From contig OX578142.1 in the NCBI GenBank assembly GCA_951213105.1, positions 121,920,731 to 121,984,730 of the forward strand: a stretch of DNA of 64,000 nt. The letters run 5' to 3'. Each line of letters opens with the position of its first letter. Position 1 is the first letter of the stretch. The stretch comes from Amaurobius ferox. Lineage: Eukaryota; Arthropoda; Arachnida; Araneae; Amaurobiidae. Positions 11,890 to 23,364 of the stretch are shown here, piece after piece. The position numbers were made by a program, and so were the translations under genes. The notes beneath the pieces are model-generated. The model was given only the letters and a program-made list of their open reading frames with translations. It made no database searches and had not been told where the DNA came from.

Positions 11890-12300
11890 GGCTAAATGTT
11901 CACACCACTCGTATTCCGACCTGAAAGTTGTCGTTCCAAATCCGGTTGATATCTAGGATTAGTAAATATTGTATTTTGCACTATTTTAGTTTTCGTTGCT
12001 AAGTTTAAATGATTCACATACGGCACGAAGGATGTAGTGTCTGCTTTAATGGTCATGTCCCTGGAATTCCAATCAAAATTCTATGGGTTCGAATTTGGTT
12101 GACGTGTAAAGATAATTAATTTTGTGTCTTGCAATTTTCTAAGTATCCTCTGTGTTAAGTTTAATTCAAAAATGTGTCCCAAGGTATGAGCTTGCTAAAT
12201 AAATGATCATACCGCTAGCATGTCGATTTACTGGCGATGCGTTCAAACCCAGTTTATGGGTACAATTAATAAATTTTATCTCTTGCACATTTGATGAGTA
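11890..12300 (+). repeat. Three tandem tRNA-like SINE units
   Basis: Each unit has a tRNA-like head with a B-box-like word (GGGTTCGAATTTGG at 12088 is the best) followed by a short AT-rich body ending ...TTGCAMATTT. Unit starts are near 11890, 12015 and 12185. Confidence 0.45.
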
Positions 12301-12314
12301 TCATTTGATGAGTA

Positions 12315-13640
12315 TTACGAAACACTTTCCAACTTCAATGCAATTTTATTTAAACATCTCTAAAATGCGATACATTCCTCGGTAATATTTTAAAAATTAT
12401 CACAATACTACATTAATTTATTATATTTGAAAACTTAAAACTTCATCAAAAAAAAATGAACTTCAAATGATGGCATTCAAATATAAATTGCCTGGTTTAA
12501 GCATCTCTAAAATGCGATACATTCCTCGGTAATATTTTTAAAATTATCATAATACTACAATAATTTATTATATTTGAAAACTTCATCGAAAACAAATGAA
12601 ATTTATTCAAATGGCGTCATCGAAATATAACACGCCTGGCTCTCTCTATAAAAGCAGCATTTCATTCATAAACTTTTTTCCATTCATTTCATTCATCAGA
12701 ATACTATAATAATTTATTTTATTTAAAAACTTAAGACCATGGAGGTACAAGTAATTAAACTCTATGCTTAAAACTTCGCCGAAAAAATCGTTCTTCTCTG
12801 TGTAAAATCAATAAATTTCATTCATATCAGCTATATTGCAGACTCCATGAGCTAAATAATTTTGCGTTAAAGAAATACAGCAATTCTTATACAACTCATT
12901 CTACATCTTTTGGTATTTACATTCTCCATAAGTGAAAATTATGCTTCGTTGTAGAAATAATCAAAGTTGGATGATCATTTAAACTCAAATATATTGTAAT
13001 TGCGTTGTTTACTATGTAGATGCACAGAATTTAAGCAAAAATAAAGCGAATTTAGGACGGATACAACACTAAATATGAATTAAAAAGAACTTTAAAAATC
13101 ACGATGCCATATTTTATTTTGAAGTGGGTCACCTGATCTCTTTATATAATGGTCACGTGATCGCTTCATATAAAAAGTGTAATTATTATTATAATTTTTA
13201 TTTAAAAAACTACTGAATATATTTTGCTGAATTTTTTTTTTTATATATTTTTTGGGATAATTTGAATATGTCCTAAAACTTTCAAAGCAATTTGTGACTT
13301 TTAAATCCGCTTAAATAATGTTTGAAAAATTAGGTCCCATAGGATTCAATGTATTTCATTTTTTCAACCCGGGTTCAATCCAAAGCTAATTGTGTGATAT
13401 TATTCATTTATATTCCCATAGGCTCCACAGACCGTCTGAACAACATACTAAAATTTCATTTTGATAAAGTCATTTTTACGGCAGTTATCGTGCTAACGGA
13501 CGGACAGACAGACAAACAGAATGAACAAAGTCATAAACACTTTTCAACTATGTTGTAAAGTGTTAAACACTTTTCAACTATGTTGTAAAGTGTTAACAAA
13601 GTCATAAACACTTTTCAACTATGTTGTAAAGTGTTAAAAA
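12315..13640 (+). repeat. R1 family repeat with triplicated 3' hairpin
   Basis: Near full-length R1 lacking the first ~45 bp. The terminal hairpin AACACTTTTCAACTATGTTG plus AAAGTGTT occurs three times in a row (13535-13640), unlike the single copy in the other members. Confidence 0.8.
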
Positions 13641-13647
13641 GGAAAAA

Positions 13648-15450
13648 ATGAGCCAGGAAGTCCTTGAATGCTGCAATTCAATTTAGAATTTTATATGTAA
13701 GAATTCAACATCTAATGTAATCTTTGCAATTTTCGATTGTAAAAAGTGTAATGAAAATTGGATATAACATCTGATTTTATCCTCTTTATATCATTCTAAA
13801 CTGAAATATAGCATTCAGGGGTTTTCTGGCCCTTTTTTTATTTTTTTGTAATGAAAACTTAAATAGTTCCTTATTTTACTCGTTTACTTGTTTTAAGCGG
13901 TTTAGTGGTTAAAGACTTGGGCAGCAGCCACGGAGACATGTTGATAGCGAGTTCTGTCCCATCTCTTAAGTAATATTTCTTCTCGATTTCTGTTTTAAAT
14001 AATAAATAAACTATGTTGTCAGGATAATATATTTTGCAGGTTCTGCCCAGATTTATTCTAATCACCAATCCAGTGGAAGCTTTATACAGTCAAAGTAAAA
14101 TAAAATCGTAGCGCCGCGGTAACAGCGTGAAGCGAAAGGTTTGGTCGAGAATTTTGTCCCCGAAAAATGTTAGCCCCATTCTTTCAGATTATTTAAACGG
14201 ACATGTTAAAATGCTTTCTTTGGTTCAAATCAGATGGTAATTGAGCATTTCCCGTGTGGATATTTCTCATCTTTATTAATGGAAGCAAACGAGACAGGAA
14301 GTCTTTGAGTGCTACATTTCAATTTAGAATTTTATATCAAAATCTGGTGTAATCTGTACAATTTTCTATTATTAAAAGTGTAATGAAAATTGAATATAAC
14401 ATCGGATTTCATACTCTTTATATAATTATAAAATGAAATATAGCATTCAAGGGCTTCCTCGCTCTTTTTTTATTTTTTCATAATGAAAACTTAAATAGTT
14501 CCTAATTTCGGACCTGTCTGTGATTCAAACGGTCTACTGGTTAAAGAGTTAGGCAGCGAAAGCGGATACATGTTAACAGCGAGTTCTGTCCTCTTGCCAG
14601 ACAAGTTGTTTTTACAATAGCAGTTTTAAATAATAAATAAATGATGTTGTCAGGGTAACAATTTTATTAAATTTTAACTCATCCAGAAAATATCAATTGT
14701 TTAAAAAAAAAATCGGTTCGATAGATCCTTTGATATTGAATTCTAAAAAAATGTTTTTATTTTAAAAATAGATAGAAGATGGGCCAGATATTTTAGGATC
14801 TGTGTTAATTTAACTTAAAGAAATGTAAATTTTCTTCAAGCGAGACCAGAACAGAGGACTTTCTGTTAGAGAGCTCCAAAATTACTGTTACTAAGCTGAT
14901 GCTTTTCCGATTATCCATTTTATAATGATAAAATAATTTAAAGAACGTACTTACCACCCCATTTAAAATCTGGGGTTTCGGAAGTAATTTTATATCTTTT
15001 CCCATGCGGATATTGCTCATCATTAAAAATGGAGCCAGCAACTCCTTGAATGCCACATTGCAATTTAGAATTTTATATGTAAGAGATCAAAATCTGATGT
15101 AATTTTTGCAATTTTCTATTAAAAATATAATGAAAATTGGATGAAAGAGGATATGACATCTGATTCTATCCTCTTTACATAATTCAAAACTAATATATAG
15201 CATTCAATGGCTTTCTAGCTCGTTTTTATTTTATCATAATGAAAACTTAAATAGTTCCTAATTTCAGATTTTTCCGTGTTTCAAATGAAAGCAATGGGCA
15301 GCGTATGTTCAAATCTGTCGATAGCGAGTTCTGTCCTGTAATCAAACGAAGTGATTTTTTCGATTACAGTAAAAATAATAAATAAACAATGTTGTCAGGG
15401 TAATTTTTGTGGGTTCTATCCCAGATTTATTCTAATCGTCAATCCAGTTA
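13648..15450 (+). repeat. Three direct copies of a tRNA-like SINE module
   Basis: Units start near 13650, 14291 and 15032. Each has AGGAAGTCYTTGARTGCTRC, an AATTTAGAATTTTATAT segment, ATAGCATTCA, then a tRNA-like head (GTTTAGTGGTTAAAGACTTG in the first) with a GCGAGTTCTGTCC box. Units are spaced 641 and 741 bp. No frame is conserved between units, so they are repeats, not genes. Confidence 0.65.
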
Positions 15451-15480
15451 TAGCTTTATATAAAATAAAGTTGCAAAGCC

Positions 15481-15990
15481 ATGCGTAGCGCAGCGGTAAA
15501 GTATCGCGCTGGTAGTGTGAAACGGATGTTTTTGTCGAGGGTTCTGTCCTCCCCAATTTTAACCGCCTTTTTTCAGATTATTTAAAAGGATATATTAAAA
15601 TGTTAAACTTCAATACATCGAAATCGTAGCTTATGTCGACGCCCTCTTGGCCGAGAGGCTTGGGGCGTCAAGTTGCGGGGCTCTAGGCTTGGGGTTCGAT
15701 TCCCGCTTAGTTAAAACGTGTAGCATTGTAGTGTTAGAGAGTAGCGGGCAATCCGGTGGACGAAGGGGGGAACTAGCAGATAGGGGTTCTTTATTAAATC
15801 GTTTGTCGTGAATCATTCCTCTCTTCTCTATAACTTTCTTATATTTCTTACTAAATTATCTGCACGTGATGAAGGACGAGGGGTGGTTGAGCTCCGCCGT
15901 TGCTGGTGGGGTTTCTCTTCGGGCCTGCTGGCTTCGGTGTTGCGCTCCCATCCTTCCTCGTCGAAAGTACGTGCAGGGCTTATTTTGTAA
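15481..15990 (+). repeat. tRNA-like SINEs
   Basis: Two heads are visible. Near 15485-15560, a TAGCGCAGCGGTAAAGTA A-box is followed by GAGGGTTCTGTCCTCC. At 15636-15710, TTGGCCGAGAGGCTTGGGG is followed by GGGGTTCGATTCCC, resembling a Ser/Leu-type tRNA. The 3' body (15870-15975) is GC-rich and recurs inverted at 8490. Ends do not form an acceptor stem. The open frames at 15631-15816 and 15808-15990 are products of this repeat. Confidence 0.6.
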
Positions 15991-16099
15991 CACCTGTTAA
16001 CGAAGACCCGAAATTTTATTCATTTTTGAAAACAGTGCATCTCTTTCTGGTTTTGTAATCAGTGCTTCTCTTCGCGGATGAAAAGAATTGACGTCACTT

Positions 16100-16262
16100 C
16101 CGGTATATCATGGGTATGAGAGCTGGCTGGCTTAGTGGTCATGATGTCACGGCACTTCCATGACGTAACTTCCGGTCAAGTAACATTAATAGATACATTT
16201 CATTAATGCAGGTAACAAAATTCAGGAAAAATGCGTTATTCCGAAAAGCACAAAACATCTCA
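16100..16262 (+). repeat. Truncated tRNA-like head and flank
   Basis: GAGCTGGCTGGCTTAGTGG at about 16120 is an A-box region like that of the inverted head at 16265-16341, but the B-box half is replaced by repeated ACTTCC words. Confidence 0.4.
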
Positions 16263-16264
16263 AT

Positions 16265-16462
16265 GCCGTTGGGTGGACTCGAACCCACAGCCTCTGGATC
16301 TGTAAACTAACAACATGACCACTAAGCCATCCAGCTCTCATACCGATGATCCTAATTAGTTTATTTAAACTTAACGGCGAGACTGATCACAAAAACACAG
16401 GTGCTAAAATGATTCACTGGGCTCGAACCCACACCCTCGAGGATTGGATCGAAGCAACATGA
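16265..16462 (-). repeat. tRNA-like SINE heads
   Basis: On the minus strand, 16341-16265 reads TGGCTTAGTGGTC (A-box) and GGGTTCGAGTCCACCC (B-box), the best-preserved pol III-type promoter in the window. A second, partial head with GGGTTCGAGCCC lies at 16402-16462. Confidence 0.6.
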
Positions 16463-16599
16463 CTTATATTTTGCGCAACTCTAAATAAACAATTATCAAT
16501 ATTGATAGCATCCTCAATAAACGATATAGTCTATATATTAAAATATTTTAATAATTAATTCAACAATTAGACGTAATTTTCATTAATTTAGCATCATTT

Positions 16600-17335
16600 T
16601 TACAATTTTGACGATATTTTAGTCAATCTGGGGCGGAATATCGCCAAGTTGGTGCACTTCGCTACATTATTCGCTAAGTTTGCCAAATGCATCACCAAGT
16701 GTTACAGACAAACGGAGAGAAGAGCATTTCTTATATACTAGAAGATATGTCCGTTATATGACGGAAGTCAGAATTTTCAAAACGTTACTTCTCATACGAC
16801 GTCATTTTTGTCACTTTGGCAACATTTAAAATAGTCGCCAAGTTAGCGACTGCCCGCTAAATTTCTCGCCAAGCGTTACGGACGAACGGAAGGAGAAATG
16901 GGTTATTTTTAAAGTCTACTCTTATGTTCTTTCCAAGATATTGAACTTTCATTAATTAGTCGTCATTTTCATTGATTTAGCGTCATTTTTGTCAATTTGG
17001 CGACAATAATTTGGTAACATTTAAAAAAGTCGCCGAGTTTGCGACATTATACCAAATTCGAATCTCGTCAATCGTTATGGACGGAGAAATAAATTATTCT
17101 TATAGCAGATAAATGACTATTGGCGTCCAAATACAAAAGTATTACCCAAAGTATCTTTTATCATGAATGGAATGAGCTAGATCCACGAGAATGATGTCAC
17201 CAAATTCATCATATGATACTACATATGAAAGTGAACATATTTCACAATAGTTAATATTTTTTACATTCTCTGCAATACATGGTAATGTATAATCATTGGA
17301 ATCATGTCAGTAAGAATCATGTCATGTTGGAAAAG
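16600..17335 (+). repeat. RB family copy, degraded
   Basis: Contains GTCGCCAAGTTAGCGAC (one mismatch from the family palindrome), CTCGCCAAGCGTTACGGACG and the CACGAGAATGATGTCACC segment of other RB copies. Both ends are worn. Confidence 0.65.
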
Positions 17336-17339
17336 TATT

Positions 17340-17775
17340 GGAATTATGTCAAAAATCGCAACTCGAGTTTTCGACGGATCTACACGTTTCGGGACTTCTA
17401 GAACATGAAAACACTATTTTTAGCGTGACGTCTGTGTGTGTGTCTGTCTGTGCAATGTATGTATCCACTCTAACTCAAAAACTAATGGACTGAATTTCAT
17501 AAAATTTGGTAGGTAAGTCACTTGTGTATGACCCTGGTGCTGATTAGTTTTTTGTGCAATTCGAAAAAAAAGAACCCGCCTTTTTATGCGAAATGATCCG
17601 CAAAAATTGCCTGTATACACTCTAGCTGAAAAACTAATAGATCAAATTTCACAAAATTTTGTAGATAAGTCACTTGTGAGTTATCCTGGCGCTGATTAGA
17701 TTTTGGTACGATTCGGAAAAAGTAACCTGCCTTTTTTTCCGAAATGGCCCGTAAAAATCGTCAAAATCTAAAATA
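17340..17775 (-). repeat. RC family copy with two ~180-bp units
   Basis: Reverse orientation: the 3' end with ATCCGTCGAAAACTCGAG-type sequence lies at 17345-17400, then two tandem units, each with AAGTGACTTAYCTA and CAGCRCCAGG. It abuts the RB copy at 17782 head to head. Confidence 0.65.
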
Positions 17776-17781
17776 AAAAAT

Positions 17782-18576
17782 CTGATGTGGGCAACACATG
17801 ACTTTCTTTATATAATGCACTGAATTTACTACTTTTACAGTTAAAAAAATGTTATTCTTATAGTAGATACTTATATTCTTTCCAAAATATTGAATTTTCT
17901 TCAATTAGTTGTCATTTTGATTGATTTAGCGTCATTTTTATCCATTTGGCGAGATTTTTGTTAATTTGGCAACAATTAAAAAAGTCGCCAAGTTGGCGAC
18001 ATTTCGCCAAATTCGTCACCAAAATTTCGCCAAGCGTTATGGACGAAGAAATAAGTTATTCTTACAGCAGATAAATAACTATTGGCGTTCAAATACAAAA
18101 GTATTACTCAAAGTATCTTTTTTCATGAATGGAACGAGCTAGATCCACGAGAATGATGCCACCCAATTTATCGCATGGTGTTACACATGAAAAGTGAACA
18201 TGCTTCTCAATAGGAAATATTTTTTTATTTTATGACTTTTTGATAATTTTTTTGCAAAATGTGCAATATCTCGAGAACGGTTCATGTTAGCGTTCTAAAA
18301 TTTATGTCAATCGTTTTCTAATGAAAAATTACATAAGAAATGTCTATTTGCGTAACTTTATTAGCGGTTTTGATGTTTGGACGATTTTTTCAAAATTTCG
18401 CTCGAAAATTTAGGGGGGTTCTGAGCATTCGATTGCGCATAAAAACAATAGGCTTCCAGTGTTTACAGATTGTGATTTTTATACCAAATTTCGTTCGAAT
18501 CGGTCCATTCGTTCGTCAGTTATCGTCTCCACAAGTTCACTGACACACGCACACACACACACACGCACACACACAC

Positions 18577-18645
<69 letters not shown>

Positions 18646-18775
18646 TCACTTCAAAAATGTTTGATTCGTGATCAGGGATGCTTGAAACGTGCTCTCCCGT
18701 CGAAAACTCGAATTCGAATTTTCGACCCCGTCACAATACTTTCCTTATACATTATGTATATAAGGAAAGTAAAAT
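17782..18775 (+). repeat. RB family copy, full length, with CA microsatellite
   Basis: Starts AATCTGATGTGGGCAACACA and ends at the palindromic CTTTCCTTATACATTATGTA plus TATAAGGAAAG. In order it holds the perfect palindrome GTCGCCAAGTTGGCGAC (17984-18000), a second GCC-rich segment, the GGTTCATGTTAGC segment, TTCGTTCGAATCGGTCCATT, (CA)n and the TCGAATTCGAATTTTCGA palindrome. No coding capacity. Confidence 0.8.
18543..18641 (+). repeat. (CA)n microsatellite
   Basis: About 50 CA units with a few CG interruptions, at the fixed microsatellite position of RB elements. The His/Thr-repeat open frame here is an artefact of it. Confidence 0.95.
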
Positions 18776-18779
18776 CTAC

Positions 18780-19105
18780 GTATGTTCAAATACATCAAAT
18801 AAATGCTTGTTTTATACATGATTTTTAACAATGAAAACAATAAGACAAACCCCATTACACTAAGGCTAGCCGTTCTCGAGATATTTTAGTTTTTCACATT
18901 TACGCTGTGCCACCGTTGAAAAAAAGTCCAGTTACCAACTGAGAACGGAAATTGAATTAAAAGTACCAATTCGGTGTCATTTTAAATCATTGTGGGCGTT
19001 ATTTAGTGCAATTAAACTCAATATAATGAATTATTGAAGAAATAGAGAACGTGAATATGAGTCTGCAGGGAAAGTCATGTGCTGCCCACATCAGATTTTT
19101 TATTT
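18780..19105 (-). repeat. RC-like 5' fragment
   Basis: Ends with GGGAAAGTCATGTGCTGCCC (reverse of the family 5' end) at 19069-19088. The rest resembles the 27650-27950 interior only loosely. Confidence 0.45.
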
Positions 19106-19592
19106 TATGAGATTTTTTGATACATTTATTTGAAAAATGTGCAATATCTCAAGGGCGGTTCATGCTAGAGTTCTAAAGTTAATGTTAATCGTTTTCTAAT
19201 GAAAAATTACATAAGAAATGACTATTATGTAACTTTATTAAATAAAGGTTTTGATTTTTTGATGATATTTTCAATATTTCACTCGAGAATTTAGGGGGTT
19301 CTGAACATTCGATTGCGTTTAAAAACAATAGGCTTCCTGGCCTCCAGTATTCACGGATTGTAATTTTTGTACGTACCAAATTTAGTTCAACTCGCTAAAT
19401 TCGTTCGTGAGATATTGTCTCCACAGACTCACTGACACACACACACACACAGACATCACCTCAAAAACGTTTGATTCGTGTTCAGAGATGCTTGAAACGT
19501 GCCCTCCGGTCGAAAATTCGAATTCGAATTTTCGACCCCGTCACAATACTTTCCTTATACATTATACTATATGTACTATATAAGGAAAGTAA
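19106..19592 (+). repeat. RB family 3' half
   Basis: Carries the GCAATATCTCAAGGGCGGTT segment, a short (CA)n, the TCGAATTCGAATTTTCGA palindrome and the terminal CTTTCCTTATACATTATA palindrome. Confidence 0.7.
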
Positions 19593-19968
19593 AAAGATGT
19601 ATAAGATCCACGGCACAGTGTTTCAACGTTGAATTTTATATTGGGCGCTTTTCCTGAGGACAACATGTAAAACTATTTCGAAGTACCCAATTTATTTATA
19701 TTTCACGCAACTCTTACAATTATTAGTATTGATAGCATCCTCAATAATTAATATAATCCATATATTAAAGTATTTCAATAATAAATTCATCAATTTGGCT
19801 TCATTTTCATTAATTTTGCGTCATTTCTGAAATTTTGACGGAATTTTCGTCTGGGGCGAAATATTGCCATGTTGGCGATATTTCGCTAGATTATTCACTA
19901 AATTCGCCAAATGTATCGCCATGCGTTACAAACAAACGGAGAGAAGAGCGTTTCTTATATACTAAGAT
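19593..19968 (+). repeat. RB-like fragments
   Basis: Contains ATTTTGCGTCATTT and TTCGCCAAATGTATCGCC words typical of the RB GCC-rich interior, with GTTACAAACAAACGGAGAGA shared with 16700 and 52900. No gene seen. Confidence 0.45.
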
Positions 19969-20347
19969 AATTTTTAAATTATCACAGTACTACAATAATT
20001 TATTTTACTTAAAAACTTAAAACCATGGAGGTAAAAGTACTTTCTAACTCCATGCTTAAAACTTCACCAAAAAAGGCAATACTATAAAATCGTCTGCTTC
20101 TCTATATAAAATCAATGAATATTTCATTCATATCACCCATATTCCAGACTCCAGAGCTAAATAATTTTCCGCTAAAGAAATTCATAATATTCATTTACAT
20201 TCTCATATCTCCCACAGTCTGAACAACATACTAAAATTTCGTTTTGATAAAGTCATTTTTACGGCAGTTATCGTGCGAACGGACACACAGACAGACAGAA
20301 TGACAAAAACCGTAAACACATTTCAACTGTGTTGGGGAGAGTTAAAA
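19969..20347 (+). repeat. R1 family, shortened copy
   Basis: Starts inside the ATTATCACARTACTACAATA segment and ends at the degraded 3' hairpin. The ~700-bp central part present in other copies is missing. Confidence 0.65.
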
Positions 20348-20621
20348 ACAAGATTCCAGCTAGCGTGGAAGTGCTCGATAATTAAGTAAAGTGATTTTGG
20401 TTTTTCTTATTAATATTTTGCATCGAATCCCCCCCCCCCCCCTCCTCATTCGAATTTTCAATATTTTAAATTTTTCCCTTCGCTCCGAAGTTGAGGTGAA
20501 TCGAATGGCACCAAAACCAAGATTCTAGATATAGTGGAAGTGCTCGATAATTTTGATACACCCCCCCCCCCCCACACACACACACACACACTCACTCACT
20601 GAATTCAGTGCACATTACAGA
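20348..20621 (-). mobile_element. Helitron, 3'-truncated copy
   Basis: Minus strand: 5' end TCTGTAATGTGCACTGAATT, then (TGAG)n/(GT)n and about 1.5 internal units. The 3' hairpin and CTAG end are absent. It is closest to the copy at 10746-11251. Two poly-C runs (20430-20441, 20563-20573) interrupt it. Confidence 0.7.
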
Positions 20622-21021
20622 GATTTGGATACACACATACATGCGTATCGAATACGTGATGATTGAACGTATATACAGATTAAAGATCACAGATATACTA
20701 ATTTCAATTACAATTAAGACAATTCTATGTAACAATTATGAAATTATCTACAATTAAGAAAATCATTATATAAGCCCGCCGTTGTCTCATATTCATTCCG
20801 GCATTGAGCTAAATCCACTTCACATAAAAAGGTGTTTTTACGTGACATGTATGAATAAAAGTAACAGGAATAGAAAGAAATTCTGCGTGAGGTGAAATGT
20901 TTAAATCTTGAAGACGCACTTGAATTGCACAACACAACAAAGGAAAGTTCCGTCTGCGAAATCCACGAAAACTATCAACAGTGACTAGAAGAATGAGAGT
21001 AAAAGGAATTCGAAATAATTA
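20622..21021. repeat. Paralogue of 11252-11585
   Basis: Aligned closely with 11252-11580 through the GAATTCGAAATAAT segment. The CMC-like element then interrupts the alignment, which resumes at 22940. Confidence 0.75.
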
Positions 21022-21263
21022 CACAGGCCTGCAAAATGACGGTCATGAAAAGTTGTCTGAAAACTATTAACTGTTTCTGATGCATTTGTGACCACCAATT
21101 TCAAATATTACTTGCATTTTTCTCTATCACGCAAGGATTTTTCACAAAATGGATTTCAATATTTCAGGAAAATAGCTTAAAAACGCAATTTATTAAGTAA
21201 ATTAACATTATTTAAAACTTTCCATAAACATTTTTAGAATGAAAGTATTGGAAAAAATATTTT

Positions 21264-22700
21264 TTATTTTAAATAATTGAAGATTGGTGTACATTCTGAT
21301 AGCCTATATGTCCTTGTGATAACCTTTTCTTTTCCCCCAAAGCTTCTGTTTGAATTTTTTCTGTGAAATTTTTTCCCGGGTCGTCTATATGCAACACACA
21401 GCAACAATCCGCCCATCAACACACAGCAATAATCAACACATAATAATTCCATCTCCATAATAAATCCGCCCATTATAATTCCATCTCCATAATAAATCCG
21501 CCCATAATAATTCCATCTCCTTCATGGCTTGGTGGAATTGCTCACTTTGCTCTTCACTGACAGCTTCCAGATTCTCTGGAAAGTAGTGTCTAAGTGAAAG
21601 TTTTGAAAGTGTAGTTTTAAGCTCATGAAGCATCCCAAATTCTTGAATTTCAGTAGCATGTTTTCCACAATCATTTTATAGTGATTTCTTAAAAATTTGG
21701 TCATTACTCCTTTGAGTGCTCTCCACGCTTCTTTTTCAATAGTTTCCATTTTTTCTTGAAAGAGTTTATCCTTCATAAGTTTCCTGGTGTTTGGACCGAC
21801 AAAAATACTTTTTTCAATTTTGTTATGTATAATCCCAGAAATGCTGCACAGATCAGATGTATTTAAAACATTTTTCTTCTTTCGACAAAGTTTTGACAAA
21901 TTGTTTAATCAATCCCAGCTTCATGCGAAGTGGGGGGGGGGGGGGGGAATGATTTTTTCCCGAGCAACCAAAGTTTTGTGTAACACATTTTTACTTCTAT
22001 GTTCTAGTGTGAATCTTTCTGGCCATATCTTCTTGATCTAGTGTTGCTGTCAATCTCGGATGTCCCACTCGGACAAAAAATACGGGTGTTTGATGTATCC
22101 ACTTTATTGTCCCAAAATCATAGATATGACTTTAAGATCACCGCAAAACTGTCTATGCATGATCACGTCAAACTGTCCATCCATGATCATTACAAACTGT
22201 CCATCCATGATAACCGTAAACTGCCCATCCATGATTATCACAAACTGTCTATCCATGATCACCGCAAACTGTCCATCCATGATCATTGTACTTAAGTTTA
22301 ATGAAAATGAAGACTGCATTTTCTTATCATTCTTTCAAATGTACAGAATGTCTTCCTAGAAGCGTACTTTTTGTTATTATGGAGAAACACAACTTTGAGG
22401 CTTCTTTTTTGAAGAATCGATTAACAACCTTCAGTGGGTGATTTCATATTTTGAGTTGAATGTGCTTATCAGTCTGGGGATATCGCTACAGTAAACTAAA
22501 TCACCTTCCTCTGAAAAGTAAGAAAGACAATTTCTTTCTCTATATCTACACCATGAGAAAGAAGTGCCGGGGGCTAACAAATTATTTTCGTTTAATCCCG
22601 AGCTCAGCAGTTCCGAAAATTCTTCTCCTATCTTAAGAGGGAGAAGTTTCGTGAAAATCTCTTTACTTACCATAAAAATGCACATCAATGAAGCACTCAT
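21264..22700 (-). pseudogene. Recurrent arthropod transposon ORF, frameshifted and repeat-expanded
   Basis: Read 22700 to 21264, conserved blocks appear in the order known for a large ORF that recurs in arthropod genomes: LLAPGTSFSWCRYRE (near 22560), DLVYCSDI, SKKSLKVVFLHNN (near 22400), CGDLKVISMILGQ (near 22120), GYIKHPYFLSEWDIRD, LRMKLGLIKQFVKTLSK (near 21910), FVGPNTRKLMKD, EKEAWRALKGV, FPENLEAVSEEQSEQFHQ (near 21560) and a broken ADYC block (near 21420). Blocks lie in different frames with stops between them. A 24-bp minisatellite splits the CGDLKV block and a 16-17 base C/G run splits the PPL..KLGL block. It is very probably the transposase of the surrounding element. I know the family by its motifs but cannot name it with certainty. 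Confidence 0.7.
22146..22289. repeat. 24-bp minisatellite, six units
   Basis: Units AAACTGTCCATCCATGATCA plus four variable bases start at 22146, 22170, 22194, 22218, 22242 and 22266. The period is a multiple of three, so the decayed frame is kept as an octapeptide repeat (IMDGQF core) on the minus strand. Confidence 0.95.
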
Positions 22701-22939
22701 ACAACTAATTATCTGTAAATAAGAGAATTAAAATAAATACATTTACTTTTATTATTAAAATTTAGCGCATTGGTAACCAATAAGCTTCATTTTAATCCAA
22801 ATAGTACTACTAAAGATTGGAAATTGTGTAAAATTGGTGGGTGATGGAATTTTTTTACTATTTTTTCTTAACTAAGCACCTACAAATCTATAAGAATCCA
22901 TTATTACTCCTCAGACAAATTTTCCATAGCAGGCCTGTG

Positions 22940-23165
22940 TTATGTAAATGATTTATTAACTGCTCTCATTATTTCATTACACCGTAATTACTGGTACTAT
23001 CTTACGTTACTAATCTTTACGACGGAAAGATTTTCTTCTTAATTATTATTATTTTCAATGTTTATTTATAAAGACATACACTTATAAAGACCAATTAAGT
23101 GGGATAGATTTATGACATATGAATTAAAAAAATGTAATTTAATCAAAAAGGACGCCTGAAATCAT
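22940..23165. repeat. Paralogue of 11622-11855 (continuation)
   Basis: Resumes the alignment after the transposon: ACTGCTCTCATTATTTCAT, TTTACGACG, (ATT)n and AATTTAATCAAAAAGG words are shared. Confidence 0.7.
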
Positions 23166-23364
23166 ACTATCATATCAGAGATTAATAGGAATCGAAAGAA
23201 GAAAATGAATATTCGAAAGATTGATCCTTTAAATTTCAACTATGTTCGAATCCCAGAAAGTTTTGCTACTCCTGATTAATTCATACACAAGAAATTTATT
23301 TTGCAAAACTCGAACGGGACTGGGGGGGGGGGGATGAAGCCTTCAGATGATCAGATATATACTA
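23166..23364 (+). repeat. tRNA-like SINE fragment and poly-G
   Basis: TGTTCGAATCCCAG near 23252 is B-box-like and is followed by the same AATTTATTTTGCAAAACT body seen at 12265. A poly-G run lies at 23323-23333. Confidence 0.4.

Larger units (their letters stand above)
21022..22939 (-). mobile_element. CMC-like DNA transposon, decayed, 1.9 kb
   Basis: Ends are inverted CACAGGCCTGC (21022-21032 and 22929-22939), flanked by TTA on both sides (21019-21021, 22940-22942). The paralogous locus at 11621-11630 reads AATAATTATG without the element, so this is a genuine insertion. CAC-type ends with a 3-bp duplication suggest the CMC (CACTA/Mirage/Chapaev) group. That class assignment is an inference; the ends and the empty site are seen directly. 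The decayed ORF inside runs on the minus strand. Confidence 0.75.

Noticed and set aside
15636..16341. Functional tRNA genes
   Set aside because: A- and B-boxes are present but acceptor stems do not pair and bodies continue as SINEs.
18459..18671. Open frame with a long His/Thr repeat
   Set aside because: It is a translation of the (CA)n microsatellite of the RB element.
22041..22359. Overlapping plus-strand open frames with octapeptide repeats
   Set aside because: They are shadows of the 24-bp minisatellite inside the minus-strand pseudogene.
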